Of a stretch of 64,000 nt of DNA, positions 22,521 to 32,421 are shown in pieces; positions within the stretch are counted from its first letter, which is position 1; the number at the start of each line of letters is the position of its first letter. The stretch covers positions 2,852,001-2,916,000 of the forward strand of contig OU342634.1 in NCBI GenBank assembly GCA_910589415.1, read 5' to 3'. Position numbers and translations under genes: made by a program. The stretch comes from Malachius bipustulatus. Its lineage: Eukaryota; Arthropoda; Insecta; Coleoptera; Melyridae. Under the pieces are notes generated by a model. The model worked only from the letters and a program-made list of their open reading frames with translations, ran no database searches and had not been told where the DNA came from.

Positions 22521-22823
22521 TTACTTTGAGAGTATTTTATGGAGTCTAGCATATTCTTGAGTTCCTTCTATGTCCTCACAATGCTTTCTCCATGAATCTC
22601 TCTTTGCTTTCCTCAGTGCTTTGTTGTATTCTGTGAGAGCCTTTCTGTATATCTCCCACTTATTTGTTTCCTTCGCTTTATTGAAGTATTTCCTAACTTG
22701 TCCTCTTTGTGCAGCTAGGTTTCTGTTCCACCAGGGCACATTCCTGTTGGAGTCCCTGCTGACAAGGGGACAGTTGTTGTTATAGGCCGAAGTGATTGCA
22801 TCCTGCACTTGTCCTGCTACCAC
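22521..22823 (-). pseudogene. LINE ORF2 linker segment, frame-shifted
   Basis: A 100-codon piece rich in Lys, Arg and Trp, with NRNVPWWNRNL, that matches the segment between endonuclease and RT in the LINE at 8-11 kb (IRWWSKELHHLRR). It is out of frame with both neighbours, which shows that ORF2 has at least two frameshifts. Confidence 0.75.
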
Positions 22824-22902
22824 TTCTAGGTCTATTGTGTTTTTTATCGTATTTCTCGTCTGTTTTAAACCGTGCTCCAGGTCTGTCTTATAAGACTCCC
22901 AG

Positions 22903-23619
22903 TTAGTTTTCCGAGGGTTGCGATAAATTTCTTGTATGGTTTTGTTTCCATTTATTGTAGTTTATGTGTCTGTGATCCGAGCAGCTAACCTCATCAGATA
23001 CATGCCAGTTTTTGACATAGCTTCCTACGTATGGTGTAGCTATAGTTATGTCTATGACCTCCTTTCGTCTTGAGTTGACAAAAGTAGGTTTATTTCCTAC
23101 ATTTAATATGTCTAGATTGTTAGTCATTATAAATTGTAGTAGTGACTCACCTCTTTCGTTGGTGTTTGTGCTTCCCCAAGTTGTATGGTGCGCGTTGGTG
23201 TCGCACCCGATGATCAGCTGTGGTCCTTTTCCCCCGCAGTCTCTCACCAGTTTTTCTACCTCTTTGGGTGGTGGTAGTTCCAGGGCGTCATATGGGAAAT
23301 ATGCTGATCCGAGAATTATCTCCCTCGACATATTCCCGCTGACTGTCCTGATTTTTGCTACCGTCAAATCCCTAGAAGAAAGGTTAGTTAACGGAAGTAT
23401 TTTAAGTCCTTTTTTGACTAGTATGCAGGTTCTAGGGGTTTCATGGGATCTACTGTAAATTAGTTCTCCCACCCCCCCTAGTCCCATTACCTTACCTTTG
23501 TTGATCCAAGGTTCTTGTATGAGGGCCACGTCAAATTCCCTCATTGCCACAGTAAGGGCAGCTGATGCCGCCTTACTGTGCTGGAGGTTCGCTTGAAGGA
23601 CCCTGATTTTGCCCGCCAT
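22903..23619 (-). pseudogene. LINE ORF2 N-terminal endonuclease
   Basis: 238 codons starting MAGKIRVLQANLQHSK, the N terminus of an APE-type endonuclease. Visible signatures are QEPW near 35-38, GCDTNAHHTTWGS near the middle, VIDITIA and CSDHRHI near the end. These are the metal-binding and catalytic segments that nick target DNA. The frame drifts away from homology after the SDH motif through a frameshift near 22920-22960. Its start overlaps the end of ORF1. Confidence 0.85.
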
Positions 23620-24658
23620 CGAGTCCTTTCAACACTCGGAAAGTCACCCTTCCGAGTCTGTAGTACGCTCGAAACCGGGATCTCTCGAGGGTCTTGAATG
23701 ACCCCTCGTCTATTGAAAAGGCCCGGATTACTCCCTCCTTCTCTTTTTTCTTGCTGAGTTGTAGCCAGCTACCCACTTTCAGACCTGGATTCTGCCTCTC
23801 TAGACGTGTCCTTACTGGCCCATCCTCTTCTTCTGGTCCCGGGATGTAGACTAGAACTCTCGGCCTCTTTGGTAGGTCCTTGGCCTCGACTGTTGTCAGG
23901 GCCATCCCTTCCCAAAGTCCGCCCAGTGTCCCAATCACCCCCACGAGCCAGGTTTTTGTTTGTTCGTTTGCGCAGTGCATCCATAGGACTCCTCCGCTAA
24001 ACGATGCTTTTTCGAATTGCAATGGACTTTTGCTCCCCGAGGGTGTGCTGTCCATTGCTTCGACTAGTTTCTTCTGGATCAGTTCTGTCTTTCCCTGATC
24101 CAGAGTAAATTCAGGATGGCGTCTGTCTATCACCGCCATCCTTAGTCCAGACACTGCCTCGCTGTAGCTCCCTTTAGGTTTCGTTTCCGTTGCCTTGCTG
24201 GGTCCCTTGCCAGACAGTGTTTGACTATTATTACCCTTCGCTCTCTTTGGGGCTTGGGGTGGAGTTTTCGAGTCGTCCCGAGATCTTTTTCCACTCTTCG
24301 GTTTCTTCTCTTTTGTTGCTTTGCTGTTGGTTGGACGTTTTTCAGTCCATGTGCCAGCAGCAATTTTTTGTTCCTTTCGGAGTTTCCTTTTCTGGGCCCC
24401 CGAAAGTCTTTTTTCTTTTATTGTTGATATCTGCAGTCCTATGTTTCCAATCCCTGCAGATATTGTATCAGCGGTCCCTGTTGTCCCCACTGATGATTCA
24501 CTGCCATGGTCAGATGTGTCATCCTCCATGGCAGTTCCTGGCGTTACTTTGCCCTCCCCAGAATCCGAGGGGCAGCCTGGCACTAGGCCAGGGAGGGATT
24601 CTGAACCAGTGGTTCTACCCTCCTGGGGTACTTCTTCCTGTTGTTTCTGTTCCGCCAT
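23573..24658 (-). CDS. LINE ORF1 protein with DUF4780-like domain
   Basis: A complete 361-codon frame. Residues 1-80 are acidic and Ser/Thr-rich. Residues 80-165 are very basic (KEKKPKSGKRSRDD, PKRAKG), likely RNA-binding. Residues 185-345 form a folded region with GGVLWMHC, WLVGVIGTLGGLWEGMAL and KDLPKRPRVLVYIP. That pattern fits the DUF4780 domain found in ORF1 of insect LINEs, by family recall only. It lacks the CCHC knuckles of classic gag-like ORF1. Stop and ORF2 start overlap by 47 bp, so translation of ORF2 would need reinitiation or a shift. Confidence 0.82.
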   Translation of the reverse strand: MAEQKQQEEVPQEGRTTGSESLPGLVPGCPSDSGEGKVTPGTAMEDDTSDHGSESSVGTTGTADTISAGIGNIGLQISTIKEKRLSGAQKRKLRKEQKIAAGTWTEKRPTNSKATKEKKPKSGKRSRDDSKTPPQAPKRAKGNNSQTLSGKGPSKATETKPKGSYSEAVSGLRMAVIDRRHPEFTLDQGKTELIQKKLVEAMDSTPSGSKSPLQFEKASFSGGVLWMHCANEQTKTWLVGVIGTLGGLWEGMALTTVEAKDLPKRPRVLVYIPGPEEEDGPVRTRLERQNPGLKVGSWLQLSKKKEKEGVIRAFSIDEGSFKTLERSRFRAYYRLGRVTFRVLKGLDGGQNQGPSSEPPAQ

Positions 24659-24826
24659 TATTTTTTCTTCGTGTGTTGTTGGTTCGCGCCGTTTCTGGTA
24701 CCTTACCCTGTCGGGAAAGGCCTTCCCCTATCCACCACCTGGGGACGCGCCCGATGAGGGTAACACACAAGCCCCACACGGGAGACTACAGAGACCGCTT
24801 CGAATAAGCTGGGACACCCTGTATTA

Positions 24827-25080
24827 TTACATTTTCAGTTTGTCTGAGCCAAAATCCAGTTAAAGATGGTTATTACAGTTACAGTTTAAATTTAATCGGT
24901 TATGACATGAGTTATAACCAAGTGAAAATCAACATTTTTAGCGAAAAATAAAATTTCTCGAAAACCAAACAACCTATATGGAGAAAATCAAAATGGGTAT
25001 TGAAGGGGACAAAAATACAAAATTTTTTGCCATTATCATTTATTATGAATAAGTTTTAGTATATCAATAAAACAATACCT
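24827..25080. repeat. Fragment of a diverged palindromic element
   Basis: It contains TTTCAGTTTGTCTGAG and GTTATAACCAAGTGAAAATC, which resemble the arm-to-core transition of the palindromes at 3.5, 4.3 and 31.9 kb, but only one side is present. It is non-coding. Confidence 0.5.
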
Positions 25081-25235
25081 ATACAGGGTGGTCCAACTTA
25101 AAACGTCAGGACTTTACCAAACGATAGATAACGTTAAAATAATGCCAGTTTCTCTAATACACTTATAGCCGGGAAACCTTCCTTTTCAAGATACAGGGCG
25201 TTAAAGTTTTGGAAAAAAAATAATGTTTTGTGAAT

Positions 25236-25895
25236 ACAGGGTGATCCCGAAATGGCGGACACGGACACCACCACAGCATCCATTGTGGATTAAAGATTCT
25301 AAGTTCACTTACTTTTTTCTCCAGTATGGCTTCCTTAAGAAGATATGACCATTTTTGTGAAAAAAAAGTCACAACACTGCACTACCCTTCTTCAGGCAGA
25401 AAAATAATATCTAGGTCTACAATAATACCCAGATAGATGTTACCATGAAAACATATGAAATGGCAAATCCAACAGCCAACAAAGCTTAAAATAATAATCG
25501 TTGCTCGGATACATATTCGATAATATTATTCAAAATTTATTTTAGTTGCATTGTTGAGCTCGAATTTGAACAACGATGCCACATTGAAAAATTGTTTTGA
25601 ACTCAGGGAATAGCAGGTAAACTTTGAATGCCTGTAATTCCGTTCCCGATAATAAAAACAATAAAAAGCTATCTATCCATAAAAACCACTATCGTAATAG
25701 TTATCTCAAATCATGTGCTTTGCCAGTGGAGGTTGTTTAAATTTGACCGCCATTTTGATTTAAATTTTAGGAAAAGGACACCCTATATCTCGGTAACGAA
25801 GGCGAGGGAACAATTTTTGTTTTATATTTACAGTCTATCTGAACATCCTCTACAACACCCTGTATACCGTGTCCGCCATTTCGGGATCACCCTGT
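25236..25895. mobile_element. AT-flanked element with ACAGGGTGATCCCG ends
   Basis: It begins ACAGGGTGATCCCGAAATGG and ends with the reverse complement. The host opposite arm reads TGAATATTG where this side reads TGAAT-element-ATATTG, which implies a 2-bp AT duplication, or a palindromic TA at the ends with no duplication. The paired termini are about 30 bp. The interior of about 600 bp is not palindromic and has no transposase. An internal CACCCTGTA lies at 25856-25864. Confidence 0.78.
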
Positions 25896-26589
25896 ATATT
25901 GTCAAAACGGCTGCTTTAAAAAAATTTAAATTTGGCACGCAGCATGAGCTAAGTATCGTTCATGATTTACGGCTTAAGGTGATAAATTGCGGCGGAGATA
26001 TGGATGTGCCATCGCCCCTTTTCAAAAAAAAAAAATTGACGCCATTGACTATGGTTATACCTACTGACAATAATTGTTACACTATAGTTAGGTGTTGTTT
26101 ATTTCTGTTATTTAATTATTTAGGTAAAAGTTATTTGATTAGAATTTGTCTGTTATTCTTAAAATGGCTACGGATATTACCTAAGAAAACCTGAACTATC
26201 TCGAAATTGTGAAAAAAATTAGAGAATACTTTATTGTTCTGAAAAGCATGAGGCATTGAATAGTATTATTAAATTTGCCATAGAGCCAGTGGCGTCAATT
26301 TTTTATTTTTTTTTTTTGAAAAGGGGCGATGGCACACCCAAATCTCCGCCGCTGGTTTTTGCAATTTATCACCATAAGCCGTGAATCATGAAAGATACTT
26401 AGCTCATGCTGCGTGCCAAATTTCAATTTTTAAAAGCAGCCGTTTTGACAATATTCACAAAACATTATTTTTTTCCCAAAACTTCAACTATCTTGAAAAG
26501 GAAGCTTTCCCGGCTATAAGTGTATTAGAGAAACTGGCATTATTTTAACGTGTTATCTATCGTTTTTTTTTTTATTATTATTGAAAATG

Positions 26590-27364
26590 CACATGCACTT
26601 CAGGGAAATCCCTATAACGCTCTGGGAGCGGTGCATGAGCGGAGATATCGATTCACGTTGGCCTTGAATCTCTGTAGGTTGTATACTTCGGGAAACACGC
26701 CCTTTGGAATGCTATTCCAAAGTGATGCGGTTCTATACATAAAAGAAGTCTGAAATAGGGTGGTACGAGGTGTAACGAGCTGAACCTGATACGGATGAGC
26801 GTCTGCGGCTCAGCGTGTATTTCTGCCCGGTCTTGATCTTGGTGGGATCAAGCGGGCCACGTCTTTTGAACACTTTTCATTAAAATATCTGTAAAACAGA
26901 CTCAGGTCAGCTACTCTTCTTCGATGTTCGAGAGTGTCTAAATTTTTTGTCAAATCTGGGTCCCCAATCAAGCGGATGGCTCTTTTCTGAATAGAGTCGA
27001 GTAGTCTCAGCGTATGTTTAGGAGCTGAGCTCCAAATATGTGAGCAGTACTCCAAGGATGGTCGGATTTGAGCCTTGTATAAGAGGAGAAGCTGTTGTGG
27101 TGTATAAAATTTCTTCGTGCGGAAGAGTGTTCCAAGTTTTTGAGAAGCACTCTTCGCCAGACCTGCAACATGATCATGCCAAGACATGTTCGCTCCAAGG
27201 CTCACTCCAAGTAAACGAAGAGATGACGCTGGGGTTAGAGAGTGTCCCGCCATCATCATATCTGGCTCCAAAACGTTGGTCTTTTTGGAGAAGATGGCTG
27301 CTTGGGTTTTTCCAGCATTAAATTGGACTTGGTTTCTATCGCCCCAAGTTAGAATGTCTTGCAA
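26590..27364 (-). pseudogene. LINE RT thumb and C-terminal region
   Basis: The frame 26810-27364 (184 codons) carries the segment after the YADD box: WGDRNQVQFNAGKTQ, LRLLGVSL, LYKAQIRPSLEYCSHIW and IQKRAIRLIGD, all typical of jockey-superfamily RT tails. Homology continues after a frameshift to about 26590. It has no start of its own; the methionine given is internal. Confidence 0.8.
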
Positions 27365-27870
27365 GTCATATTGTTAAGTATGGCAACTTCTTGCTCCCTG
27401 CGAGTCTGTGCGTTGATTGCAGATGTTCGCGCATCTAACCTATAAGAAGATATGAGGGTACTGTCGTCGGCAAAACTGTATATTGGATATTTTGTTGCTT
27501 CAAGCAAGTCGTTTATAAATATTAGAAAGAGAGTCGGAGATAAAATGGATCCCTGAGGCACACCGGCATTGATGGAAAAGGTCTCAGAAAGAACTCCATC
27601 GACTGCCACCTGCAATGAACGATCTCCGAGATAACTCGCAAGCCACAAGCAGAATTTCTCGAGCATGCCATAGGCCTGCAGTTTTGCCAACTGTCCATCA
27701 TGCCAAACACGGTCGAAAGCTCTAGAAATATCAAGCGCAACCCCTCGAGACTCCCCATGGTGCTCGATTGCGCCACTCCACAGCTCGGTGACGTAAGTGA
27801 GGAGGTCACCAGTTGACCTCTGTTTGCGGAATCCGTATTGGCGGTCGCTGATTATATTAGCTCCTTCCAA
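27349..27870 (-). pseudogene. LINE reverse transcriptase, palm segment
   Basis: 173 codons with QYGFRKQRSTGDLL, ALDISRAFDRVWHDG, GVPQGSILSPTLF and FADD, the core RT motifs in the right order and intact at the catalytic aspartates. It is out of frame with the segments before and after it, so the element is not functional. Confidence 0.85.
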
Positions 27871-27876
27871 GTATTT

Positions 27877-28620
27877 TCAAAGATGTTGGTTAATAGCTTT
27901 CTCCATAATCTTGGATATTACTGAAAGCAGTGCCACTGGTCGATATTTACTTGGTATAGTCTTTTTGCCTTTCTTGGGAATAGGTTGGATCCATGCACAT
28001 TTCCAACAAGAAGGAAATATTCCCTTTTTATACGACAAGTTGAAAAGTCGGCAGAAAACAGATGTCAGCTGAGTGGCGCATTTTTTTAGTACGATAACAG
28101 GTACGTAATCGGACCCAGAAGCTTTGTTTGGGTCTAAGGCTAACATAATACTCTTTGTGACACGCTGTCGGAAAACAATGTCTGACATTTTGGGCTCCAC
28201 GGAAGGGATTATTGGCGGAGTTCTTCCATGAAAGTCGACGGAAGAGTATGAAGAAAAGACTCCCGCCAACAAGTTCGCCTTCTCAGTAGCCGTGGATGCG
28301 ATAGTCCCATCTGTCCGTGTAAGTGGTGGAATCGTGGATCTGGTGAAGTTCTGACTGACTGCCTTAGTTACAGACCAAAAAGATTTCGAACCGTTAGGGC
28401 AGGAGAGAAGTTTGTTCCTAATTCTTTGGATGTGAGTTTCCTTGGTTTGATCTATTATTTCCTTGCATCTATTTCGAGCAAGGATGAAATTGTGGTGGTT
28501 TATGCCGTCGGGGCTCTCTCGCCATTGGCGAAAAGCCAGTTGTTTGGAGGCGACAGCTTCCTTGCATCTTTTGTTGAACCAAGGTTTACTGTTTGAGGGC
28601 TGTTTTTTTGAAAAGGGAAT
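27877..28620 (-). pseudogene. LINE linker and RT finger segment
   Basis: The frame 27877-28272 (131 codons) carries DPNKASGSDYVPVIVLK and IQPIPKKGKKTIPSKYRPVA, the first RT motifs. The linker between endonuclease and RT continues upstream to about 28620 in a broken frame. Confidence 0.78.
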
Positions 28621-28776
28621 GTAGGCTCCATGCCTGTTAGTATGACTTGAGCAACTTCCCTAGCACAAACAGATGGATCACTAGAGCCGAAACAAACACT
28701 CTTCCATGGAAAATCTCGATAATATTCCCTGAGTTCTTCCCATTTAGCAGATCTATAGTGCCAGACTACTCGAGGT

Positions 28777-29320
28777 TTACTTTGTTGAGACTAGTTTATG
28801 GTGTGAGGAACCTAGTGTGGCTTTCACCGTAATAGTATATATTTGAGGGTTCGTAGTCAAAAACAGATCCAACAGGCTAGCGAATTCTCCCTCGCGATCT
28901 GGAATGCGTGTTGGTTCATCAACGAACTGGGTAAAACCACAGCTGATCGTAAACGATTCCGCTTCACGGTCTTCTTCACCAGTGAAGTTTGAGTATTTAA
29001 GCCAGTTGATGTTATGTACATTAAAATCACCCAAGATGGATATCTCAGCTTTGGGGTAGTTTATCTGTATGAATTCAACAGTTTTTGTGAGGGACAAAAA
29101 AAGTGTCCTATACTGTGTATCGCTGAGTGGTCGGTATAAACAACAGATAAATCTCGTCGTTTGTCGGTCTGTTATCCTAAGCCACATGACGTCAAAGTCA
29201 TGGGGCTCAAAGACTTCCTCACCCTGGCAGGAGAGGTCACTTCTGACAAAAATGCCAATTCCGAAGTTACGTCTAAATCGGGAATGAAAGTGATATCCTG
29301 GATAAAGATAATTAACTGTG
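28777..29320 (-). pseudogene. LINE APE-type endonuclease, C-terminal part
   Basis: 136 codons (28777-29187) with CLYRPLSD, ILGDFNVHNINWL, FVDEPTRIPD and LDLFLTT. The terminal SDH motif reads SSHHKL, so the catalytic Asp is replaced by His. Coding match continues upstream to about 29320 in another frame. The N-terminal half of the domain is missing. Confidence 0.8.
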
Positions 29321-29616
29321 CTTGATGACGCTTGGACTTTTGTTCTAGTTTGTTAATAATCTATTAGTTAATATTCTTTCTCTTGCAGGAATGTGCCCGT
29401 GGATTAGCCCCCGCTCGGAGATCCGAATGGGGGGTCATTTTAACTCCGGAAAATTTTAACCCCGGGAACGCCATCCATGCATAATAATTGTTTCTTACCC
29501 CAAGGACCGGAATCTCTGGCACAGCAACGAAACGTCAGCTCTTTGGTAAAGTCTTGACGTTTTAAGTTGGATCACCCTTAATACATCCGCGGCTCCTACA
29601 GTTTCACTATGGCACC

Positions 29617-30144
29617 TATACAGGGTGTTAAGAAAATGACGGATAAACTGTTCAGTACATTGTAGGGGACACTCACTAAAGTACGGGAAAAATAATTTTT
29701 AAAAATCCAGAGCTACATTTTAAAAGATATAAGCAAAATATTGAACAATAAATTTGGCAACGTTTAACGCGATAACAGTTGATATTTGGTAATTTCGTCT
29801 AATTTCTAACAATGTAGGTAGTCAAAGTTTCAAAACCGTTGTTGCCAAATGCTTTTTTTCCAGCATCTTAGAAAAGAAAAAAAATTCTATAAAATTTTCC
29901 AAGCCAGTAATACATCTTCGGCAATTTTTTTAATTGATAACGATTAAAGTACCCTTTTTATATTTGTCAAATCATTTAGTTTTTGCAAATACCGTAAAAT
30001 GAGATAGTAAAATGTTAACTTTGACATTTTTTATCTCACCAAATTGAAGACCAGAATTTTTTAAATTATTTTTCCCGTACTCTACTGAGTGTCCCCTACA
30101 ATGTACTGAAGAGTTTATCCGTCATTTTCTTAACACCCTGTATA
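29617..30144. repeat. Palindromic element, about 528 bp
   Basis: The left end TATACAGGGTGTTAAGAAAA and right end TTTTCTTAACACCCTGTATA are exact reverse complements. The arms continue for about 100 bp through GTAGGGGACACTCA and its complement (near 29665 and 30090). The interior of about 330 bp is AT-rich, unpaired and non-coding. Confidence 0.85.
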
Positions 30145-30652
30145 GAGGTGGAGAACATACCTATAGTAACACCAGAAAGGTATTCATTTACTTTGCAAAT
30201 GAAAGGGAAAGCAAAAAAGGCCCAAAAAAAAACGGTTTTGAGAGTGCGGAAAGAGTGCGGTCCTGACAAGAGGCGCCGATTGGATGCCGCGAATCACGGA
30301 TGTAACCACTTCACGACAATGCCAAGCGCTTCGAAGCCTACAGAGGCGGACCGGCGCTATATCCGCTTTCACATATCGTGTCCAGTCCACAGGTATTGAT
30401 GCAATGATTTTTGGAATATAAATACAAAATTCAAAATCAAAATCGTGCTACTGGTAATCTCGAAGATTTTCCTTGCCCTGAAAGTGAAGAGAAAAATAGA
30501 AATTCAACCGTAGTGTCAAAGAGGCCTTAGTTGTGACTTTAATAGTAGTTTGCAATGGCTGTTTTTAGCTTCTTACTCACCCAGCACCCCCATTTCGCTC
30601 CACGGTCCCGAAAAAATTGATGAAACTTGGGAGCCGCGGATGTAAATAATTA
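30145..30652. other. Spacer, no gene supported
   Basis: Two overlapping short frames on opposite strands (68-83 codons) lie at 30148-30399 with somewhat higher GC, but neither resembles a known protein. Nothing else seen. Confidence 0.4.
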
Positions 30653-30856
30653 CAAAAAAAAGATGACAAGTTCCCATAATTTTTTTCCTAGCGGCCCCCC
30701 CTACGGAGATACGGCCTCCTAAAGGACGTCACTGGAAATAGTAGTTTAAAAGTTATTCAAGAAAAATTGATTTCCAGTGGCTTCCTTTAGGGGGCCGTAT
30801 CTCCGTAGGGAGGGCCACTGGGAAAAAAAAAATTAGAACTTGTCATCTTTTTTTTT
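30653..30856. repeat. Short palindrome, arms about 85 bp
   Basis: Arms 30653-30737 and 30770-30856 are near-perfect reverse complements, including GATGACAAGTTC and GGAGATACGGC and their complements. The loop is about 32 bp. It fits a MITE or the remains of one. Confidence 0.75.
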
Positions 30857-31412
30857 AAGTTCTATCTGATTCCGAGATATTTCCCACATTTTCCCGGACA
30901 CCTGTAGAACAATAATTATTGTCTGTTCATTTCTGCTATTTTGAGTATTTACAGGCCTAATAAAAATAGGTAATTTAAATCAATTTAATGCTAAAGATGT
31001 TTCATCTTTTAGGTCAAGGCATTACCACAATGCTGAAAAAGTTATAAAAAAATTACATTTTCAATTTTACCAGCATATTAAAGTTAGCCAAATTGTGGCA
31101 AGTTTTTTATTATTTTCTAAAAATTAAAAAAATAATTGTAAATGTAGCTAAACATTTTTTAAGTTCACTTATCATATACTTAACAATATTTCGTATTATT
31201 AAAAAAAAATTAGCTACATTTTTATTGTTCTTTTCTAATTTCTAGGAAATAATAAAATTTTTAAAAACAATAACGTTTTCTGAACGACACAACCCTAATG
31301 GTATGATAAAGACACAGATGTTTCACTGGTTATTTCCACTCATCAGTCTGACATATTATCACAACCAGAGGAGCGTGCTGAACAGAAAGAAAACCAATAC
31401 ACTTGCATGAAC
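30857..31412. other. AT-rich spacer, no gene seen
   Basis: Very AT-rich with many short A and T runs, no open frame and no recognised repeat end. Confidence 0.5.
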
Positions 31413-32238
31413 ATACAGGGTGATTGATTGAAACGCCACATTAGAAAAAGTTCGACTTCCAAATGATCTAGGAATCTGAAATTTGGAACTTAGGCAACAT
31501 ACCTAATAACGAGTCAAAATGAAATATTACCAAGATGGCAGAACATTAAAAATGGCGAAAGCAATGGCCATCTTTGTTTTTTTAAATGGGACACCCCATA
31601 TATTATTGCATTTTCAGATCGTCTGAGAAAATGTAAATCGTAAAAATGTAAAAATCGTAAAAATGTAAAATCGTGATTTTCCAACTTTTAAGACATTTAT
31701 CACGAAAACGGCTCAAGATATCAGAAAACGGCTTACATGTCCCTATCTTAACTTTTTATAAGGCATCCAAATATGCAGTTGAAATCTTTATACAAGGTGG
31801 TGAAAATTGTCAGATTTTTCATCACCCTGTATAAACATTTCAACTCTACAGTAGGATACCAGATGAAAAGTTAAGATAAGGACATGTAAGCCGTTTTCTG
31901 ATATCATGAGCCGTTTTCGTGGTAAATGTCTTTAAAGTTGGAAAATCACGATTTTCACTTGTTTATAACTCATGGCCTACTCAATTTAAAATACAACTAT
32001 AAGCACCATTGTTATTACATTTTCTCAGACGATCTGAAAATGCAATAATATATGGGGTGTCCCATTTAAAAAAACAAAGATGGCCATTGCTTTCGCCATT
32101 TTAAATGTTCTACCATCTTGGTAATATTTCATTTTGACTCGTTATTAGGTATGTTGCCTAAGTTCCAAATTTCAGATTCCTAGATCATTTGGAAGTCGAA
32201 CTTTTTCTAATGTGGCGTTTCAATCAATCACCCTGTAT
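31413..32238. repeat. Near-complete palindromic element, 826 bp
   Basis: The left end ATACAGGGTGATTGATTGAA and right end TTCAATCAATCACCCTGTAT are exact reverse complements, and the arms pair across almost 400 bp. Near 31635-31675 the left arm has lost about 70 bp present in the right arm; a short AAATGTAAAATCGT-like unit is repeated there instead. The centre itself pairs (TATACAAGGTGGTG with CATCACCCTGTATA). Flanking AT on both sides could be a 2-bp target duplication. Confidence 0.88.
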
Positions 32239-32421
32239 ATGTAGATTTGTCGGAAACATTGACTTCCAAGGCAAATGCCATATAACGACTGAAAGTATTC
32301 TAACTTTCAATATGTCATCAGAGATTCTATATGTAGGTATATTTCTCTCAGAGAGAATTTATTACCTATTCTTTGTTTTTAATATTCTTTGATTCTTTTT
32401 ATTTAATTTTTTTCTGTTTTC

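Larger units (their letters stand above)
19827..24786 (-). mobile_element. Nearly complete two-ORF LINE (DUF4780-like ORF1; EN-RT-RNase H ORF2)
   Basis: The element has a 3' oligo(A) end (15 T on the plus strand, 19827-19841), a short 3' UTR (to 19982), ORF2 in three pieces, ORF1 overlapping ORF2 by 47 bp, and a 5' leader of about 130 bp (24659-24786). The order APE endonuclease, RT, RNase H places it in the I-like group. It lies between TTGGCC and TACAGAG of the host palindrome, which are adjacent in the uninterrupted copies near 4492 and 14300, so it inserted without an obvious target duplication. Small frameshifts in ORF2 make it inactive as read. Confidence 0.9.
14251..24826. repeat. Family-A palindrome with two large insertions
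   Basis: The left terminus ATACAGGGTGTCCCAGC (from 14251) and right terminus GCTGGGACACCCTGTAT (to 24824) are reverse complements. The left arm runs 14251-14530 and resumes at about 19259 with the core and loop (to about 19475). The right arm runs about 19480-19826 and finishes at 24787-24826. The two gaps are the repeat block at 14531-19258 and the LINE at 19827-24786. The copy at 3858-4540 supplies the uninterrupted order of arms, loop and right end. Confidence 0.85.
26563..29541 (-). mobile_element. Jockey/CR1-like LINE, 5'-incomplete and decayed
   Basis: The 3' oligo(A) end (11 T at 26563-26573) is followed towards higher coordinates by the C-terminal coding region, RT and endonuclease, all on the minus strand and broken by frameshifts. 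There is no RNase H, which separates it from the two I-like LINEs in the window. It lies between ATCTATCG and TTTGGTAAAG of the host palindrome. The opposite arm shows these adjacent, so any target duplication is at most TTT. The 5' 200 bp (29345-29541) has no coding match. Confidence 0.82.
25081..29585. repeat. Palindromic element carrying two insertions
   Basis: The left arm begins ATACAGGGTGGTCCAACTTA (25081) and the right arm ends TAAGTTGGATCACCCTTA (to 29580). Outer arms 25081-25235 and 26440-26562 plus 29542-29580 are reverse complements; inner arms are 25896-26040 and 26285-26440. The left arm is interrupted by the element at 25236-25895 and the right arm by a LINE at 26563-29541. Each interrupted site is intact in the opposite arm. 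Confidence 0.85.

Noticed and set aside
25628..26194. A 188-codon plus-strand open frame
   Set aside because: It crosses the right end of the AT-flanked element into the arm of the host palindrome, and the same arm sequence lies inverted at 26.3 kb. It has no domain and is a chance frame.
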